Source: a virus. From it: 64,000 nt of DNA. Below, in pieces: positions 22,842 to 28,880 of this stretch (its first letter is position 1; every line of letters begins with the position of its first letter). The notes under the pieces are model-generated. The model was not told the origin of the DNA and did not search any database. It was given only the letters and a program-made list of their open reading frames with translations. Both the position numbers and the translations under genes were made by a program. The stretch is from IMG/VR virus record IMGVR_UViG_3300046780_000088, positions 22,783 through 86,782 of that record; one strand, given 5' to 3'.

Positions 22842-23062
22842 GCGTTGCTCGTATCGCAGGCGTCAAACAACATACCGTCCTCGGCGGCAACAACCTTTCC
22901 CGGCGTCATGGTTCCCTGCCGTTGCTCGTCACTACTGCGGCGCGTGCGGTAGGTAACCGTGATAATTCGCTTCGGGTCGAAGCCAGCGTGGGCAAGGATT
23001 TGTTCGTAAGTTACCTCTTGTCTTGCAACATAAGTCTGCTTGCCGTTTATGTAGATATTCAT
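22838..23062 (-). CDS. multiubiquitin-like (ubiquitin-fold) protein
   Basis: 74 residues, one domain. The sequence starts MNIYINGKQTYV and continues VTYEQILAHAGFDP, ITVTYRT, a GTMTPGKVV turn and EDGMLFDACDTSNA, matching the bacterial multiubiquitin domain (strand, helix, YTVTYRR strand, G-L-x-G loop, EGM-F-DV end). In bacteria such domains sit with E1/E2/JAB genes; no partner enzyme is visible here. It could be a protein modifier, a decoy or simply a stand-alone beta-grasp fold. Confidence 0.65.
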   Translation of the reverse strand: MNIYINGKQTYVARQEVTYEQILAHAGFDPKRIITVTYRTRRSSDEQRQGTMTPGKVVAAEDGMLFDACDTSNA

Positions 23063-23334
23063 TTGACCTCAATCATGTAGCGGCGGGGGCACCACGGGCC
23101 GGGGCATTGATGCGTCCAGTCCGCGCACTCCCGCTCGCACCGCTTGTTATGTTCCGCGATCACGCCCTCTAGCGCCCGGTTGCGGGTGAGCAGGGATTCG
23201 AGTACAGGTAAGGCGTCGTCCGTCCACTCGATAAGCTCGAAGCGGTCACACACACCTTGGTATCGCTCGATCAAGTCGGCGGCGTCATCCTCCGGCGCGG
23301 CATCGATCCTCGCCAGCAGTTCAGGCCCGCTCAC
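23059..23334 (-). CDS. IAEHNKRCERE-type phage protein, copy 1
   Basis: 91 residues from GTG 23334. The end (VIAEHNKRCERECADWTHQC ... RYMIEV) is nearly repeated in the next gene. The N-terminal half is acidic and helical. GC-rich. Unknown function; Cys/His spacing suggests a metal site. Confidence 0.55.
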   Translation of the reverse strand: MSGPELLARIDAAPEDDAADLIERYQGVCDRFELIEWTDDALPVLESLLTRNRALEGVIAEHNKRCERECADWTHQCPGPWCPRRYMIEVK

Positions 23335-23675
23335 TTGGGCACCTCGATCATGTAGTTGAGCGGATCAGTACATCGCATACCGCCAAATGTGACCGACTCC
23401 CGCTCGCACCGCTTATTGTGTTCCGCGATCACGGTCTCTAGCGCCAATTTCACGCCTAGTAATTTGATGTTGGCGGCTTGCGCGCTATCCCTGTGCTGGC
23501 AGGCCAGCCGTTCGCGCACCAGCAGCTCCATGTTCTTGCCCTCTAGCGCCGTGCAGCGGGTGGAGAGGGATTCGATCATGTCGGCTGCGGCGTTTCGAGA
23601 TACGCCACCATGCGGCACGCGAAGTTCTTTGACTGTTTCCGCTACATCCTCCGGCGCGGCAGGGGCGGTAGTCAT
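23331..23675 (-). CDS. IAEHNKRCERE-type phage protein, copy 2
   Basis: 114 residues. The C-terminal 40 residues (VIAEHNKRCERESVTFGGM ... NYMIEVP) are paralogous to the neighbouring gene at 23059, while the N-terminal two thirds differ. The pair looks like a tandem duplication with N-terminal divergence inside the GC-rich insert. Confidence 0.55.
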   Translation of the reverse strand: MTTAPAAPEDVAETVKELRVPHGGVSRNAAADMIESLSTRCTALEGKNMELLVRERLACQHRDSAQAANIKLLGVKLALETVIAEHNKRCERESVTFGGMRCTDPLNYMIEVPK

Positions 23676-23941
23676 GATGCGACATACCCGGTGATGCGAT
23701 TGACTTCTTCAACCGCTTCTTTGAGGCTTGATCCCTTGATCGACTCACGATAAAACCGAACCGCAGCAACACGACCTTCGGTGCGCGACAGTTCCTTGAT
23801 ACGCGCCTCGAATGCCGGTCCACGCACGTTGATCACATCCAAGATCACTTGCGGATATTGATCGGCGAGCTTCACCAGCAATTCCAGCGCGTCAATCGAT
23901 CCACTGCCAACTTCGATCATGATCTGATTCAGCGATTTCAT
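23672..23941 (-). CDS. ribosomal L7/L12 C-terminal-domain-like protein
   Basis: 89 residues. The end RVAAVRFYRESIKGSSLKEAVEEVNRI resembles the L7/L12 C-terminal domain signature (K-V-x-R-x-x-T-G-L-x-L-K-E-A-K). L7/L12 binds translation factors, so an influence on translation is possible, but similarity by eye over about 25 residues is the only basis. Confidence 0.5.
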   Translation of the reverse strand: MKSLNQIMIEVGSGSIDALELLVKLADQYPQVILDVINVRGPAFEARIKELSRTEGRVAAVRFYRESIKGSSLKEAVEEVNRITGYVAS

Positions 23942-23943
23942 TT

Positions 23944-24219
23944 TTAACCTTTCTTCTTCAATGATTGGACAAGTTCAATCACATCATAGATTGAATTGTA
24001 CGTTGCACCGCCACTCGAATATGAATTCAACCTTTCTGTGAGTGCAAGTCTAACTTCTTCGAGTGCTGCATCGCGTATCCCATCCATGTACTCGAAGACA
24101 TCGCGCGGGATTTCATACGAACGCTGTCCGACCACGACGATCTTTGTGAGTTCGGTTTCATCTGTGATAACAGGATTGTGTGATGCCCAACTCACCTGAT
24201 CAAGTGTATCTTTACTCAC
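23944..24219 (-). CDS. hypothetical early protein
   Basis: 91 residues from GTG 24219, which overlaps the upstream TGA. Contains beta hairpin KIVVVGQRSYEIPRDVFEYM and a helical end. No family recognised. Confidence 0.55.
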   Translation of the reverse strand: MSKDTLDQVSWASHNPVITDETELTKIVVVGQRSYEIPRDVFEYMDGIRDAALEEVRLALTERLNSYSSGGATYNSIYDVIELVQSLKKKG

Positions 24220-24383
24220 GCCCACAGCACGCTCCGGTCGCGGCCAAATGCATCTTCCAACGCGCACAGCGCTTTGAATTTTGTGATCGCGCGCAAGACC
24301 ATCGCCATTACATACGCGCTGCCTTTCAATGCATTGTTATATGCACTGATCAAATGCTGCAACACTTTCGAGCGGTTCATCAT
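24216..24383 (-). CDS. hypothetical small helical protein
   Basis: 55 residues, basic and hydrophobic helix (SAYVMAMVLRAITKFKALC). Start ATGATG overlaps the upstream gene. A weak membrane segment is possible. Confidence 0.5.
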   Translation of the reverse strand: MMNRSKVLQHLISAYNNALKGSAYVMAMVLRAITKFKALCALEDAFGRDRSVLWA

Positions 24384-24550
24384 TCACCTTTCTTCAAGCG
24401 AGCTACGAAACAGTTCAATGCGCTGATGACATGCGCCTCAAGATAGATTTCGTTTGTTACGTTGATGCCATCTTCGGTTGTGAGCAGAATGCTATCGCTG
24501 CCCTCTTCGTATGCAGCATACACACCATCGCCAAGATATTCTTTCTTCAT
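24380..24550 (-). CDS. hypothetical small protein
   Basis: 56 residues, acidic, with GDGVYAAYEEGSDSILLTTED. Coupled to both neighbours by ATGA. No family recognised. Confidence 0.5.
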   Translation of the reverse strand: MKKEYLGDGVYAAYEEGSDSILLTTEDGINVTNEIYLEAHVISALNCFVARLKKGE

Positions 24551-24735
24551 CGTGACTCGATCACCGCGCGAGCTAAGGCGTCCACCGCGCGTTCAACTGT
24601 GTCGTCGCCTTTCAAGCAAACGTCTTTGAAATGCGTATTGCGCAAATCGTATGCCGAATCAAACACCGAATCAACAAACAACTTCTCACGCTCTGTGAGC
24701 TTGTCGTAATTCTCGTGTATCGCGTGTCTCATCAT
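24547..24735 (-). CDS. hypothetical helical protein
   Basis: 62 residues from ATG 24735 (or 24732). Helical, with HENYDKLTEREKLFVDSVFD, reminiscent of phage proteins ending HTH-like, but no clear motif. Coupled upstream by TGATGATG. Confidence 0.5.
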   Translation of the reverse strand: MMRHAIHENYDKLTEREKLFVDSVFDSAYDLRNTHFKDVCLKGDDTVERAVDALARAVIESR

Positions 24736-24983
24736 CAACCTTTCTGTGTTGTGCGCGGTGTGTTCCATATAGCCATGTGCGCCTCGTTCAACTTCTCGAT
24801 CAGCGTCTTGTGCCACGGTGCTGTGATTTGTGGCAAGTTTAACGCCATTGCATCGGCAACATAGTACAGACCGAGCAGTGCATTGTACTCTGCCGGTTTG
24901 ACCCGATCATTCGCGCGTGCAACAACATCGACCTTGAGCTTCGCGTGCGAACCATCGGTATTAACTAACTTGTCTCGCTTCAT
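24735..24983 (-). CDS. hypothetical early protein
   Basis: 82 residues. Basic beta-like start (HAKLKVDVVARANDRV) and helical body (LLGLYYVADAMALNLPQI). No family recognised. Confidence 0.55.
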   Translation of the reverse strand: MKRDKLVNTDGSHAKLKVDVVARANDRVKPAEYNALLGLYYVADAMALNLPQITAPWHKTLIEKLNEAHMAIWNTPRTTQKG

Positions 24984-25113
24984 CTGTGACCTTTCTTATG
25001 AATGGCGGCGACCAGCGACATGCGCTGCACGCGAACCATAGACGACCACAACGAAAGCCGTGCGGCGATCCATACCCGCGACATTTCCAATCATTCTGCT
25101 GTTTCTTTGCCAT
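24961..25113 (-). CDS. small zinc-ribbon-like protein
   Basis: 50 residues from ATG 25113. DWKCRGYGSPHGFRCGRLW then ACSACRW provides four Cys and one His, a plausible zinc ribbon. Overlaps both neighbours. Confidence 0.5.
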   Translation of the reverse strand: MAKKQQNDWKCRGYGSPHGFRCGRLWFACSACRWSPPFIRKVTDEARQVS

Positions 25114-25360
25114 CGTCTTTCTTTCTCTTTGTGAGCGGGATGAAGTTCGGGCCGTCGCGTTCGTCATCGAACTTCGACTGCTGCCACTGGAACCAACCAT
25201 CAATCCGCTCGATTCGATTCACGTCTTCATAGTTGCGAATCTGCTGAAGTGCCGCGCGACGTTCCACGCCCCTTAGCGACGATCCATTGTAGATAGCGCT
25301 GACCAAGCGATGATAATCGCCCCGGACGCGCGCTGATTCAACAATCGCTTCAATCCTCAT
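25091..25360 (-). CDS. hypothetical helical protein
   Basis: 89 residues from ATG 25360 with AAAGGTG upstream. Arg-rich helical core (SSLRGVERRAALQQIRNYED) and a Lys-rich end. Function unknown. Confidence 0.55.
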   Translation of the reverse strand: MRIEAIVESARVRGDYHRLVSAIYNGSSLRGVERRAALQQIRNYEDVNRIERIDGWFQWQQSKFDDERDGPNFIPLTKRKKDDGKETAE

Positions 25361-25395
25361 TGTCAATTTGCACCTTTCTGTTTGACGCGCGCCGT

Positions 25396-25578
25396 TCAAT
25401 GCGCGAAAGCTACATCCTCTTCAAGTTCATGCAAGAACATCGGTTCCGATTCTTGGTGTCCCTCGAATCGGACAAAGATACTGTCACCCTGAACATCTGT
25501 GATCACCCCGGACTGCGGGTATGCAGGATGACTCCATACCACATGAAGTCCGACCCGCGCCGTTCTGAGCTTTGTCAT
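25396..25578 (-). CDS. first gene of the leftward operon, small barrel-like protein
   Basis: 60 residues from ATG 25578, about 34 bases after the predicted start of transcription from promoter B. The sequence (VGLHVVWSHPAYPQSGVIT ... DSIFVRFEG) resembles a small SH3-like barrel. Being first in the operon suggests very early expression. Function unknown. Confidence 0.55.
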   Translation of the reverse strand: MTKLRTARVGLHVVWSHPAYPQSGVITDVQGDSIFVRFEGHQESEPMFLHELEEDVAFAH

Positions 25579-25619
25579 CGCATCATGCCTCTCTTTTGTG
25601 AGCAGGGTTTCCCCAAGGG

Positions 25620-25646
25620 TAGACACCGAGCGGCGCGGAAAGTTCC
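25620..25646 (-). promoter_or_regulatory. ECF/sigma-E-like promoter, copy B (leftward operon)
   Basis: On the minus strand GGAACTT (25640-25646), 15 bp, then GTCTA (25620-25624), followed by CCCTTGGGGAAACCC. Boxes, spacing and downstream sequence equal copy A; the spacer itself differs, so conservation is confined to functional parts. It faces the first leftward gene. Confidence 0.78.
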
Positions 25647-26125
25647 GTGGCAACCGAAAATAAGGTTTCAGGGATTTTCGGTTGACTCGTTAGAACGGCC
25701 TTGGTTGATCGGCGAGTCGCGGACATGGGAAGATGAGCGCCGACCACCGGGCGATCAATGGCGAGGCTTGTGAGCGGTTTGTTGCGCGTTATATGGCGAG
25801 CGCTACCCAACGAGCGATTGATTGCTCAAAATCGTATAGAACTAATAGTTATAATGACCGCCGAAAAACGAGCGATTGGAATATAGGGTTTTGGCCCGAA
25901 TCGCGGCCAAAAACTAAGTCATTGAATTATATAAGTGTGATAATAGAATCAAAGACGTTTTGGTCCTGACGCTCGGACGGACACGGACAAGCCTATAGGC
26001 TTTTGTCCTGTCCTGTCCAGAGTGAGCGGTCACTATGGACTGGTGGACAGAACGGACAAAGTCCGATTTGTCCCGTTTTGTCCGGTTTGGTTGCTTAGGC
26101 AATCATTGTCTCGGCAAGCAATCAC
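25647..26125. other. divergent AT-rich control region without genes
   Basis: No credible gene lies in these 480 bases. The region becomes AT-rich around 25830-25960 (GTTATAATG; ATTATATAAG). A weak leftward sigma70-like pair TTGATT / TATAAT with a 15-bp spacer sits at 25926-25952. TGTCC/GGACA words cluster from 25975 on. It probably holds early promoters and possibly the replication origin. Confidence 0.5.
25975..26087. repeat. GGACA/TGTCC iteron cluster with inverted repeat
   Basis: At least nine GGACA or TGTCC pentamers occur in about 110 bases. Around GCCTATAGGC they form a long imperfect inverted repeat: ACGGACACGGACAAGCC on one side, GGCTTTTGTCCTGTCC on the other. More copies follow near 26560, 26613, 26647 and 26674-26692. 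Such arrays are typical of initiator- or repressor-binding sites. Confidence 0.6.
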
Positions 26126-26223
26126 GGAACTTTTTGAGTTATTTGTTGTCTACCCTTGGGGAAACCTTTGTGTGCTACAAAACGGATCATCATTGCTTAG
26201 GCAATAATTGCTCTGCCAAGCGT
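26091..26223. repeat. paired TTGCTTAGGCAA hairpin repeats flanking promoter C
   Basis: TTGCTTAGGCAA occurs at 26091-26102 and 26193-26204. Both continue as AT(C/A)ATTG and end in a CAAGC/CCAAGC complement, giving two similar hairpins 102 bp apart, one on each side of promoter C. A third relative, TGCCTAGGCA, is at 26756-26765. They look like operators controlling the rightward promoter. Confidence 0.55.
26126..26152 (+). promoter_or_regulatory. ECF/sigma-E-like promoter, copy C (rightward)
   Basis: GGAACTT (26126-26132), 15 bp, GTCTA (26148-26152), then CCCTTGGGGAAACC. Identical boxes and spacing to copies A and B but on the plus strand, facing the rightward half. Start of transcription is expected near 26160. 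Confidence 0.78.
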
Positions 26224-26291
26224 CGATCTGTACCGTACAAAAACGCGGTTTTTATTCCCCTTTAAAATCAACGACTTACACAGGAGCAGCA

Positions 26292-26537
26292 ATGTTAACC
26301 ATAAGAATCAATGGGTTAGATGGGAATCAGGAAATCTTCGAGGCGTCGGTCGTCGTGCGCCGTCCTGCATCCCTGCCCGGTAGCGCTGGTGCGCTTGAAT
26401 TCACGTCTGGTGGCGTCGAATGCCATGCTGCTGCTCACTTCGGACACGTCTACGTTATGAACGACCACGGCAAAACGGTCGCGGCATACGATCTTGGGAA
26501 GTGGGATGAGGATAAGCCAGCGGCGCGTAAAGCATAG
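26292..26537 (+). CDS. first rightward gene, hypothetical protein
   Basis: 81 residues from ATG 26292 with AGGAG six bases upstream. Beta-rich (MLTIRINGLDG ... FEASVVVRRPASLPGSAGAL ... HVYVMNDHGKTVAAYDLG). No family recognised. It stands alone, followed by 476 non-coding bases. Confidence 0.6.
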   Translation: MLTIRINGLDGNQEIFEASVVVRRPASLPGSAGALEFTSGGVECHAAAHFGHVYVMNDHGKTVAAYDLGKWDEDKPAARKA

Positions 26538-26641
26538 GCAAAGTGGTAGATTTTATTTGTCCTACATTCTTTACATATTAGGCATTATACGCAGTGCAGA
26601 TTTATCCGCGTTGATTATTAAGGACAATTCACCACTCCCAT

Positions 26642-26683
26642 AATCTTGTCCAACCTGAATTAGAGGGTGTCTAGGACAAGATT
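26642..26683. repeat. inverted repeat with TTGTCC arms
   Basis: AATCTTGTCC at 26642-26651 is repeated as its exact reverse complement at 26674-26683 with 22 bases between. The arms contain the TGTCC word of the 25975-26087 cluster, so one protein may bind both places. Confidence 0.55.
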
Positions 26684-26782
26684 CGACATTGTCCATGCCG
26701 AACAGCAGCATGGTCGAGCGGTGCGGTTTGCCAAGTGGGGAATCAGCGATTCCACTGCCTAGGCAACGATCTTCGGTCCACA

Positions 26783-26798
26783 TGGATCAATTGATCCA
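26783..26798. repeat. palindrome TGGATCAATTGATCCA
   Basis: A 16-bp perfect palindrome whose 14-bp core GGATCAATTGATCC is also the centre of the palindrome at 2618-2641. No T-tract follows here, which favours a protein-binding site over a terminator for this copy. Confidence 0.5.
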
Positions 26799-27013
26799 CG
26801 ATGCAAGCGATCGATGGCACGATCCTTGACGCCGACACGATCCATGCCAAAGGATCGTTGAACGGCGCACGGTGCGCGCAGATCGACGGACCACGACCGT
26901 TGGACTCCCCCCGGTTTCGCGTCGGGCCGTTCGACCACCCCCGGCTTCGGTTTTGTTCTGAACAGCGGCGCATGTCGTGCATCTGTGCCGGAAAATCAAA
27001 AAAAGGAAAAAAG

Positions 27014-27151
27014 ATGCAGATCGTCTTGATCGTGCTTTTGGTTTTGCTTCTTGCTGGCGCGTTCCCGATATATGGATGGGCAGGACCGTACGGATTGGTT
27101 GGTACGCTTCTTATCATCGTTCTGATTCTCGCGTTGCTCGGCGCTCTCTGA
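27014..27151 (+). CDS. DUF3309-like small membrane protein
   Basis: 45 residues with AAAAGGAAAAAAG upstream. Two hydrophobic segments (MQIVLIVLLVLLLAGAF and LVGTLLIIVLILALLG) joined by a Pro/Trp/Tyr/Gly turn match the DUF3309 family of small bacterial membrane proteins. Function unknown. Confidence 0.6.
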   Translation: MQIVLIVLLVLLLAGAFPIYGWAGPYGLVGTLLIIVLILALLGAL

Positions 27152-27471
27152 ACATCGCATTATGTCCATCGCCTCTGTTGCACCGAAAGATGTGCATCAA
27201 GCGTTGGATTTCCCTTTCACCGCGCGTCGAGCTTCGCTCGTTGAAAACAAAACATTGATCAAAGTGTCCGTTGCATCCGCCGTCAGGCGAGGAAGACCGT
27301 CAGCGGGCACGATGTTAACTCAGCCGACCGAGGGGTCGCGGTGTTCACGCACCGAACTGTGATACCACAACTGTGGTGCTGATGTAATAAATCACAGGTG
27401 AACAGAAGTTAAAGCAGAGCAAGCGACATGGGATGAAATTTCCAGAAAATCCAAAAAAGGAGAATATCCAA
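27152..27471. other. 320-base stretch without a supported gene
   Basis: A 66-codon frame at 27162-27362 has no ribosome binding site and an unstructured composition, so I do not call it. A small inverted repeat ACCACAACTGTGGT lies near 27364-27377 and could be an operator or part of a weak terminator. Nothing else is seen. Confidence 0.4.
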
Positions 27472-27804
27472 ATGTTGAACATACTGTTTGCAGTATTGAT
27501 GGCAATTCCGTTAACGTTCGTAAGTTGCCAAGCGAGGGCAGAGGATCACCGTGTTGGACCAGTGAACGGCCCGAACGTGACGATACAAACTGATCGTGAG
27601 CATGTATTCCCGCGCCACATCGAAGTACATCGTCATCACTTTCATAGCTATCGACATGGGCGCACTGAGTTTGGTGTTGTGATCGCAGCACCGTGGGTTC
27701 CGGGTCCGGGATATGCAGCGCGATCCGCATGGTGTCCTGATCCTGCCGGATATTATCCAGACGTGCAAGTTTGTTTTCAACCGTGGGTTCGAGTGATCAA
27801 CTAA
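27472..27804 (+). CDS. exported His-rich protein, possible lipoprotein
   Basis: 110 residues from ATG 27472 with AAGGAG upstream. The signal sequence (MLNILFAVLMAIPLTFVSC) ends either at a lipobox-like FVSC or at ARA. The mature part has an HRHHFHSYRH cluster and a C-terminal WCPDPAGYYPDVQVCFQPW, resembling small bacterial envelope proteins with paired cysteines. A cell-envelope role is inferred. Confidence 0.6.
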   Translation: MLNILFAVLMAIPLTFVSCQARAEDHRVGPVNGPNVTIQTDREHVFPRHIEVHRHHFHSYRHGRTEFGVVIAAPWVPGPGYAARSAWCPDPAGYYPDVQVCFQPWVRVIN

Positions 27805-27818
27805 TGAGGAAAAATAGA

Positions 27819-28151
27819 ATGGTACATAAACACGAAGGTCAGACCAAGGTTCAACCGCCGAACGATTCGGCCTATCCGGGTCCGTATTTGCAAGTCGCCG
27901 ACTTGAAAGTCGATGATGCGAAGTATATTCAAAAGCGTGCTGGTTCAGTTTTCAATTCCATCGTCAAGGGCGATCAAGCGGCGAAGAATGATCTGATCAA
28001 TGCAGCGATGCAAGGCGCATACCGCGATGCTTCGCCGGGTGATACGCAACCGCAAGTGATTGCTCCGAACTTCGATGATTCGCAATACGCCAATCAAAGT
28101 GTGATCGATGTTGTTGCGGCATTCAACAAATTCAGACATCCGAATCGGTGA
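27819..28151 (+). CDS. hypothetical protein
   Basis: 110 residues from ATG 27819 (GAGGAAAAATAGA upstream; ATG 27804 overlapping the previous stop is the alternative). Polar, with DDAKYIQKRAGSVFNSIVKGD. No family recognised. Confidence 0.55.
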   Translation: MVHKHEGQTKVQPPNDSAYPGPYLQVADLKVDDAKYIQKRAGSVFNSIVKGDQAAKNDLINAAMQGAYRDASPGDTQPQVIAPNFDDSQYANQSVIDVVAAFNKFRHPNR

Positions 28152-28336
28152 TTTCACCAGCGACAAGTATTGTCATCGTCGGAGTGAGTGCGCAGACAGC
28201 GTTGCTCGCTCTTTGGGCGTTGGGCATCGAGCGATGGCCTTGGTTCATCAATCTGCTCCCGCTTGAAGCACTGATCGTATTCGTGCTTGGGCTGAGTGTG
28301 TATCTGGTATCAACGAAATCGAATCCATTTCAGTGA
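28148..28336 (+). CDS. small two-span membrane protein, holin candidate
   Basis: 62 residues from GTG 28148, overlapping the previous stop. Two hydrophobic segments (IVIVGVSAQTALLALWALG and LLPLEALIVFVLGLSVYLV) and a short polar tail. The size and topology fit a small holin, but no endolysin is next to it, so the call is open. Confidence 0.5.
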   Translation: MISPATSIVIVGVSAQTALLALWALGIERWPWFINLLPLEALIVFVLGLSVYLVSTKSNPFQ

Positions 28337-28347
28337 AGGAAAACATC

Positions 28348-28737
28348 ATGGCAAAATACGGAAGAGTACCGCAAGAAAAAGATGCAGTCGCACCGAAGGG
28401 CGCGTTCGGACAACCGAATGGCGATGGATCGCACAACGACAAGCCTGATTTCGTTGGACAGGTTGTATCGAGTGACGCGAGGGCCACACACCGCGTTGTG
28501 AAGTCGGTTGGCAATCAGCGCGAAGCGGTTGCGCATTTCGCGCCGGTTCCGCAAGATGCGTCGGCATTCGAAGCGGCGGTAGAAGCTGCGAAGGTTTTGT
28601 CGAAGGAACAACCGGGTGCGACGTTCGATGTCGAAGGTCCGAAACCTGACGATAAGGCAGAAACGTCGTTCGTCGTGGAGACACCAAAACCGAAGGTTGA
28701 AGCGGCAAAGACTGAGACAACTTCTGCGAAGACGTGA
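28348..28737 (+). CDS. hypothetical Ala/Pro/Lys-rich protein
   Basis: 129 residues from ATG 28348 with AAGGA upstream. Low-complexity C-terminus (KPKVEAAKTETTSAKT). Probably largely disordered. Function unknown. Confidence 0.55.
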   Translation: MAKYGRVPQEKDAVAPKGAFGQPNGDGSHNDKPDFVGQVVSSDARATHRVVKSVGNQREAVAHFAPVPQDASAFEAAVEAAKVLSKEQPGATFDVEGPKPDDKAETSFVVETPKPKVEAAKTETTSAKT

Positions 28738-28880
28738 GCGAAGCGCAATATTCATTCACTGACCTTGTGATCGCGTTCTGGATGGGCGCGATCTTTTTGT
28801 ATATGCTGCTGATCATAATGGCCGGTATCCAAGTGATGAAAAACAAACCGCCGAACGAACCGCCGACAGGCACGACATGA
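28734..28880 (+). CDS. single-span micro membrane protein
   Basis: 48 residues from GTG 28734. One membrane span (LVIAFWMGAIFLYMLLIIM) then a Pro-rich tail (NKPPNEPPTGTT). Overlaps both neighbours by four bases (GTGA, ATGA), so it is translated with the small terminase gene. Confidence 0.55.
   Translation: MSEAQYSFTDLVIAFWMGAIFLYMLLIIMAGIQVMKNKPPNEPPTGTT

Larger units (their letters stand above)
26538..27013. other. non-coding region with palindromes, possible origin or switch
   Basis: No gene is supported in these 476 bases. The region holds a 10-bp inverted repeat AATCTTGTCC / GGACAAGATT (26642-26651, 26674-26683), the palindrome TGCCTAGGCA (26756-26765), TGGATCAATTGATCCA (26783-26798) and several CGATCC/GGATCG words to 26850. 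This density of symmetric sites suggests an origin or regulatory hub. Confidence 0.5.

Noticed and set aside
21199-25606. lac-operator-like TTGTGAGCG words
   Set aside because: They are part of the much more frequent, non-palindromic TGTGAG motif and lack the symmetric half, so they are not LacI- or CRP-type operators.
27162-27362. 66-codon plus-strand frame
   Set aside because: It has no ribosome binding site, no coupling to the previous gene and an unlikely composition.
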